From Ghiorsea sp. (GTDB lineage Bacteria; Pseudomonadota; Zetaproteobacteria; Mariprofundales; Mariprofundaceae): 7,049 nt of DNA. The translations under genes were made by a program, and so were the position numbers. Under the pieces are notes generated by a model. It worked only from the letters and a program-made list of their open reading frames with translations. It was not told where the DNA came from and searched no databases. Positions 6,401 to 7,049 of the stretch are shown here, piece after piece. The DNA lies in NCBI GenBank assembly GCA_027053695.1, contig JALUHL010000216.1, positions 1 to 7,049 on the forward strand, read 5' to 3'. How positions within the stretch are numbered: position 1 is the first letter of the stretch; every line of letters starts with the position of its first letter.

Positions 6401-7049
6401 GAAATGGATGCGCCTCATCAAACGGCATCTTTATTCTTCTGTCGCCGAGGTGTGTTGAATCATGATGATGTGAGCGATGATGCTGATGGTAACGGCGCTC
6501 AAGACATGAGCGATGAAGGTAAGAATCAGGAAAAACAAGCAAGTGCAGAAGTTGTCTCAACACAAGATGTTGTTGAGGAGAGCAAGCCTTTAGCTACTGA
6601 AAAGGTCATCGAAGAAGCTTTGCCCAACACACAAACCACATCAGAGGCTCAAGAAGAAGTTGTTGAGAATATTCAGACAGCCCAAGTGGACACAGCGTTA
6701 AGCGAAACAGTAGCAGAAGAAATAGAAACAGAAGTAGAAGAAACAGCAGCAGGAACAGCATTGGTCTTAGAAGCTGTGCAAGGAGAAGTCATGAGTGAAA
6801 CAGTATGGCCAAAACATGCAGACAAACGATTGTTACGCGTTTTGCAAAAGCAAGTGCAAGGCTCAGTTGAGCTATTATCCAGCAGCAGTGAAGATGGGCT
6901 GGTCAAACTTATGGGTATTCTTGATATGGGCGTATCTGAGGAAGTTGAGGCAGCCATTATGGATGCACTCACCGATTTGCAAAATATCGACCGCGTTAGC
7001 CAACGCTTAAATAATGTGAAGTCATGCTTGGATGAATGGGCTAGTGCGC
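3437..7049 (+). CDS. CASTOR/POLLUX-like ion channel with tandem voltage-sensor-like modules (3' end outside window)
   Basis: The frame runs open to the window edge: 1204 codons and no stop. Residues 1-80 are an acidic, low-complexity cytoplasmic leader ending in the basic patch KKKRK. Residues 112-211 and 216-325 each look like a four-helix voltage sensor (S2 E142/R146 and E251/R255; S3 D167 and D279; S4-like arginines 192-210 and 301/304). S5 is at about 332-354, the pore loop at 371-391 with DPGS (385-388), and S6 at about 395-420. RCK-like NAD-binding folds begin near 441 (MLFMGHNEQ) and 711 (MMFLGWHPG), and the region to about 1003 follows the plan of CASTOR/POLLUX channels, as do the GIFFFALVVSLGS segment and the filter. 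An acidic linker (1004-1118) leads to a helical C-terminus. The family match is from recalled motifs, not a search. Ion selectivity is unknown. The frame also extends upstream into the receptor gene. Confidence 0.8.
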   Translation, partial: MACAKAEPVSVIAMREDASLDTQEDTPSDVSSEVSSEVAVADEQSVSDDKTSVATDSHPDTNTDVVAEVLPQTKKKRKPPLWQKRLLQFVSGNHTRREWLLLGERVFSHPRYAFVVMAALALCFFERYLFVLLPMALFFTTEWCMRFWLQKERGFRNKLELIFLILDGLATISMYFSIFMPASLMQQGIYLRVTRLFRGMYMLRMLRIFRFLTYDAMVFSLLLAIGVVLLSIIAWRLPIIAPYVGILLIIEICYRAYSIFRVLPKGTRRTLELLFLPVDAFATVTLLGVVPGLSSAWVLLRLGRFLIVLNPLEKIAVAVKRVVFRPEVLQEGAMLLIIFLVFMAVGSLAVWYVYPPLDINNDGIKNTDDYRSFQVLLFVFRLIIDPGSAPPEAFSWLVALVTAVLVLCGIFFFALVVSLGSNVMKYMLEELANSSLSAREHMLFMGHNEQAIPILHKVGKLCARMQHSFPSIWLFHEEAVLGARQIGGWVSVREVAAGTRNIVEQFKITGVQQLVMFMQKQYQPDAAEVADMHHLARELDVDGLLIADSAMPESLQQVYEGSLDMKAVDSASVRARMLYQMHHCSEMPELGIHLFDVVAGESGLNALLWSFKIVPSGAGAVIQHNQKSMLLEAWLTNCFEEGLNILAARREDGAYILFSDLMHWQGEESFDVVIVIGRERLLWPGIMSQSFGLGDRQHQNELQAFTWPETWDLSMMFLGWHPGLPAMIEEMAERHHKLSCHVFSTCDDKDLTIQQEALSVMQSRVNALGHCVLKVQMHAWDGLDTDALVAQLRGCKVMMLYPEKRADGSEDSLLELWLHEVGSMLSKRKEKTKWWSPPKLMVLPRNGDFIPDFVEAGSQYPLLDIRVGSPDAFHDVFMARQLLTQARKTQYPEEAITDAYVYEFMDDMLGDAVLVEDIASSRLLEEGKQTSWDAIYREALRRGWMLMAYLKPDMSHAGRTMFSSLDHLFPLQSGQIGNMSLLAGSPIAEMDAPHQTASLFFCRRGVLNHDDVSDDADGNGAQDMSDEGKNQEKQASAEVVSTQDVVEESKPLATEKVIEEALPNTQTTSEAQEEVVENIQTAQVDTALSETVAEEIETEVEETAAGTALVLEAVQGEVMSETVWPKHADKRLLRVLQKQVQGSVELLSSSSEDGLVKLMGILDMGVSEEVEAAIMDALTDLQNIDRVSQRLNNVKSCLDEWASA
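3515..3550 (+). repeat. three tandem copies of a 12-base unit in the channel leader
   Basis: TCATCAGAGGTC occurs twice exactly (3527-3538 and 3539-3550) and is preceded by a copy with two mismatches (CCATCAGATGTC, 3515-3526). The units are in frame and encode repeats of the form SDV-S, SEV-S, SEV-A in the acidic N-terminal leader. This looks like a recent slippage expansion of a disordered linker. Confidence 0.8.
4508..4543 (+). other. dockerin/EF-hand-like calcium-binding loop in the channel turret
   Basis: Residues 358-369 of the channel read DINNDGIKNTDD, matching the D-x-N-x-D-G-x-x-N-x-x-D calcium loop of dockerins and EF-hands (ligand positions 1, 3, 5, 9 and 12). It lies between S5 and the pore loop, so it should face the periplasm beside the pore entrance. 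Position 12 is Asp as in dockerins, not the Glu of classic EF-hands. Calcium binding is inferred from the motif alone. Confidence 0.55.
6781..7049 (+). other. possible internal in-frame translation start and C-terminal helical domain
   Basis: AGGAGA (6781-6786) precedes an in-frame ATG at 6791 with good spacing (five bases after AGGAG). Translation from it would release a separate protein beginning MSETVWPKHADKRLL, which is exactly where the acidic linker ends and a folded, helical segment begins. The visible 86 residues include DALTDLQNIDRVSQRL, which loosely recalls helices of chemotaxis-associated proteins such as CheZ; I am not sure of that resemblance. The signal may be fortuitous, because purine-rich linker codons easily create such motifs. 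The rest of the domain lies beyond the window. Confidence 0.35.

Overview
The window most likely comes from a Gram-negative, motile bacterium, probably a proteobacterium. The genes have well-formed GGAGG-type ribosome binding sites, the base composition is moderate (mid-40s % GC by eye), and there is a membrane chemoreceptor, a NarL/GacA-type response regulator and an A-type Fe-S assembly protein. I cannot name the genus from the sequence.

Layout. At the left edge (1-47, minus strand) are the first 15 codons of a divergent gene resembling the IscA/ErpA family of iron-sulfur cluster proteins. Positions 48-181 are a shared divergent promoter region. Rightward from 182 all genes are on the plus strand and closely spaced: a 65-residue protein of unknown function (182-379), a LuxR/NarL-family response regulator starting one base after its stop (381-1025), a 749-residue chemoreceptor (1101-3350), and a very large membrane protein (3437 to the right edge, incomplete, at least 1204 residues). 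The last gene has no stop codon in the window, so only its own translation reveals it.

The large protein is the most unusual part. It reads as a CASTOR/POLLUX-like ion channel with two successive voltage-sensor-like four-helix modules (the first with six arginines at three-residue spacing where S4 belongs), then an S5-pore loop-S6 unit with a DPGS filter-like motif, a dockerin/EF-hand-like calcium loop beside the pore, two RCK-like domains, a long acidic linker, and a C-terminal helical segment that faintly resembles chemotaxis-associated helices and has its own internal start signal.

The chemoreceptor gene ends in A AAA AAG TAA. This is the dnaX-type -1 slippery heptamer in the correct phase, and a -1 shift there would run straight into the open frame of the channel. 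A foldable stem lies six bases downstream. The two genes may therefore be made both separately and as a receptor-channel fusion. The conservative reading is two adjacent genes, the second with its own Shine-Dalgarno site. Either way, a receptor, a response regulator and a voltage-sensor-like channel in one apparent operon suggest that membrane potential or ion flux is coupled to chemosensory signalling. That functional link is inference.
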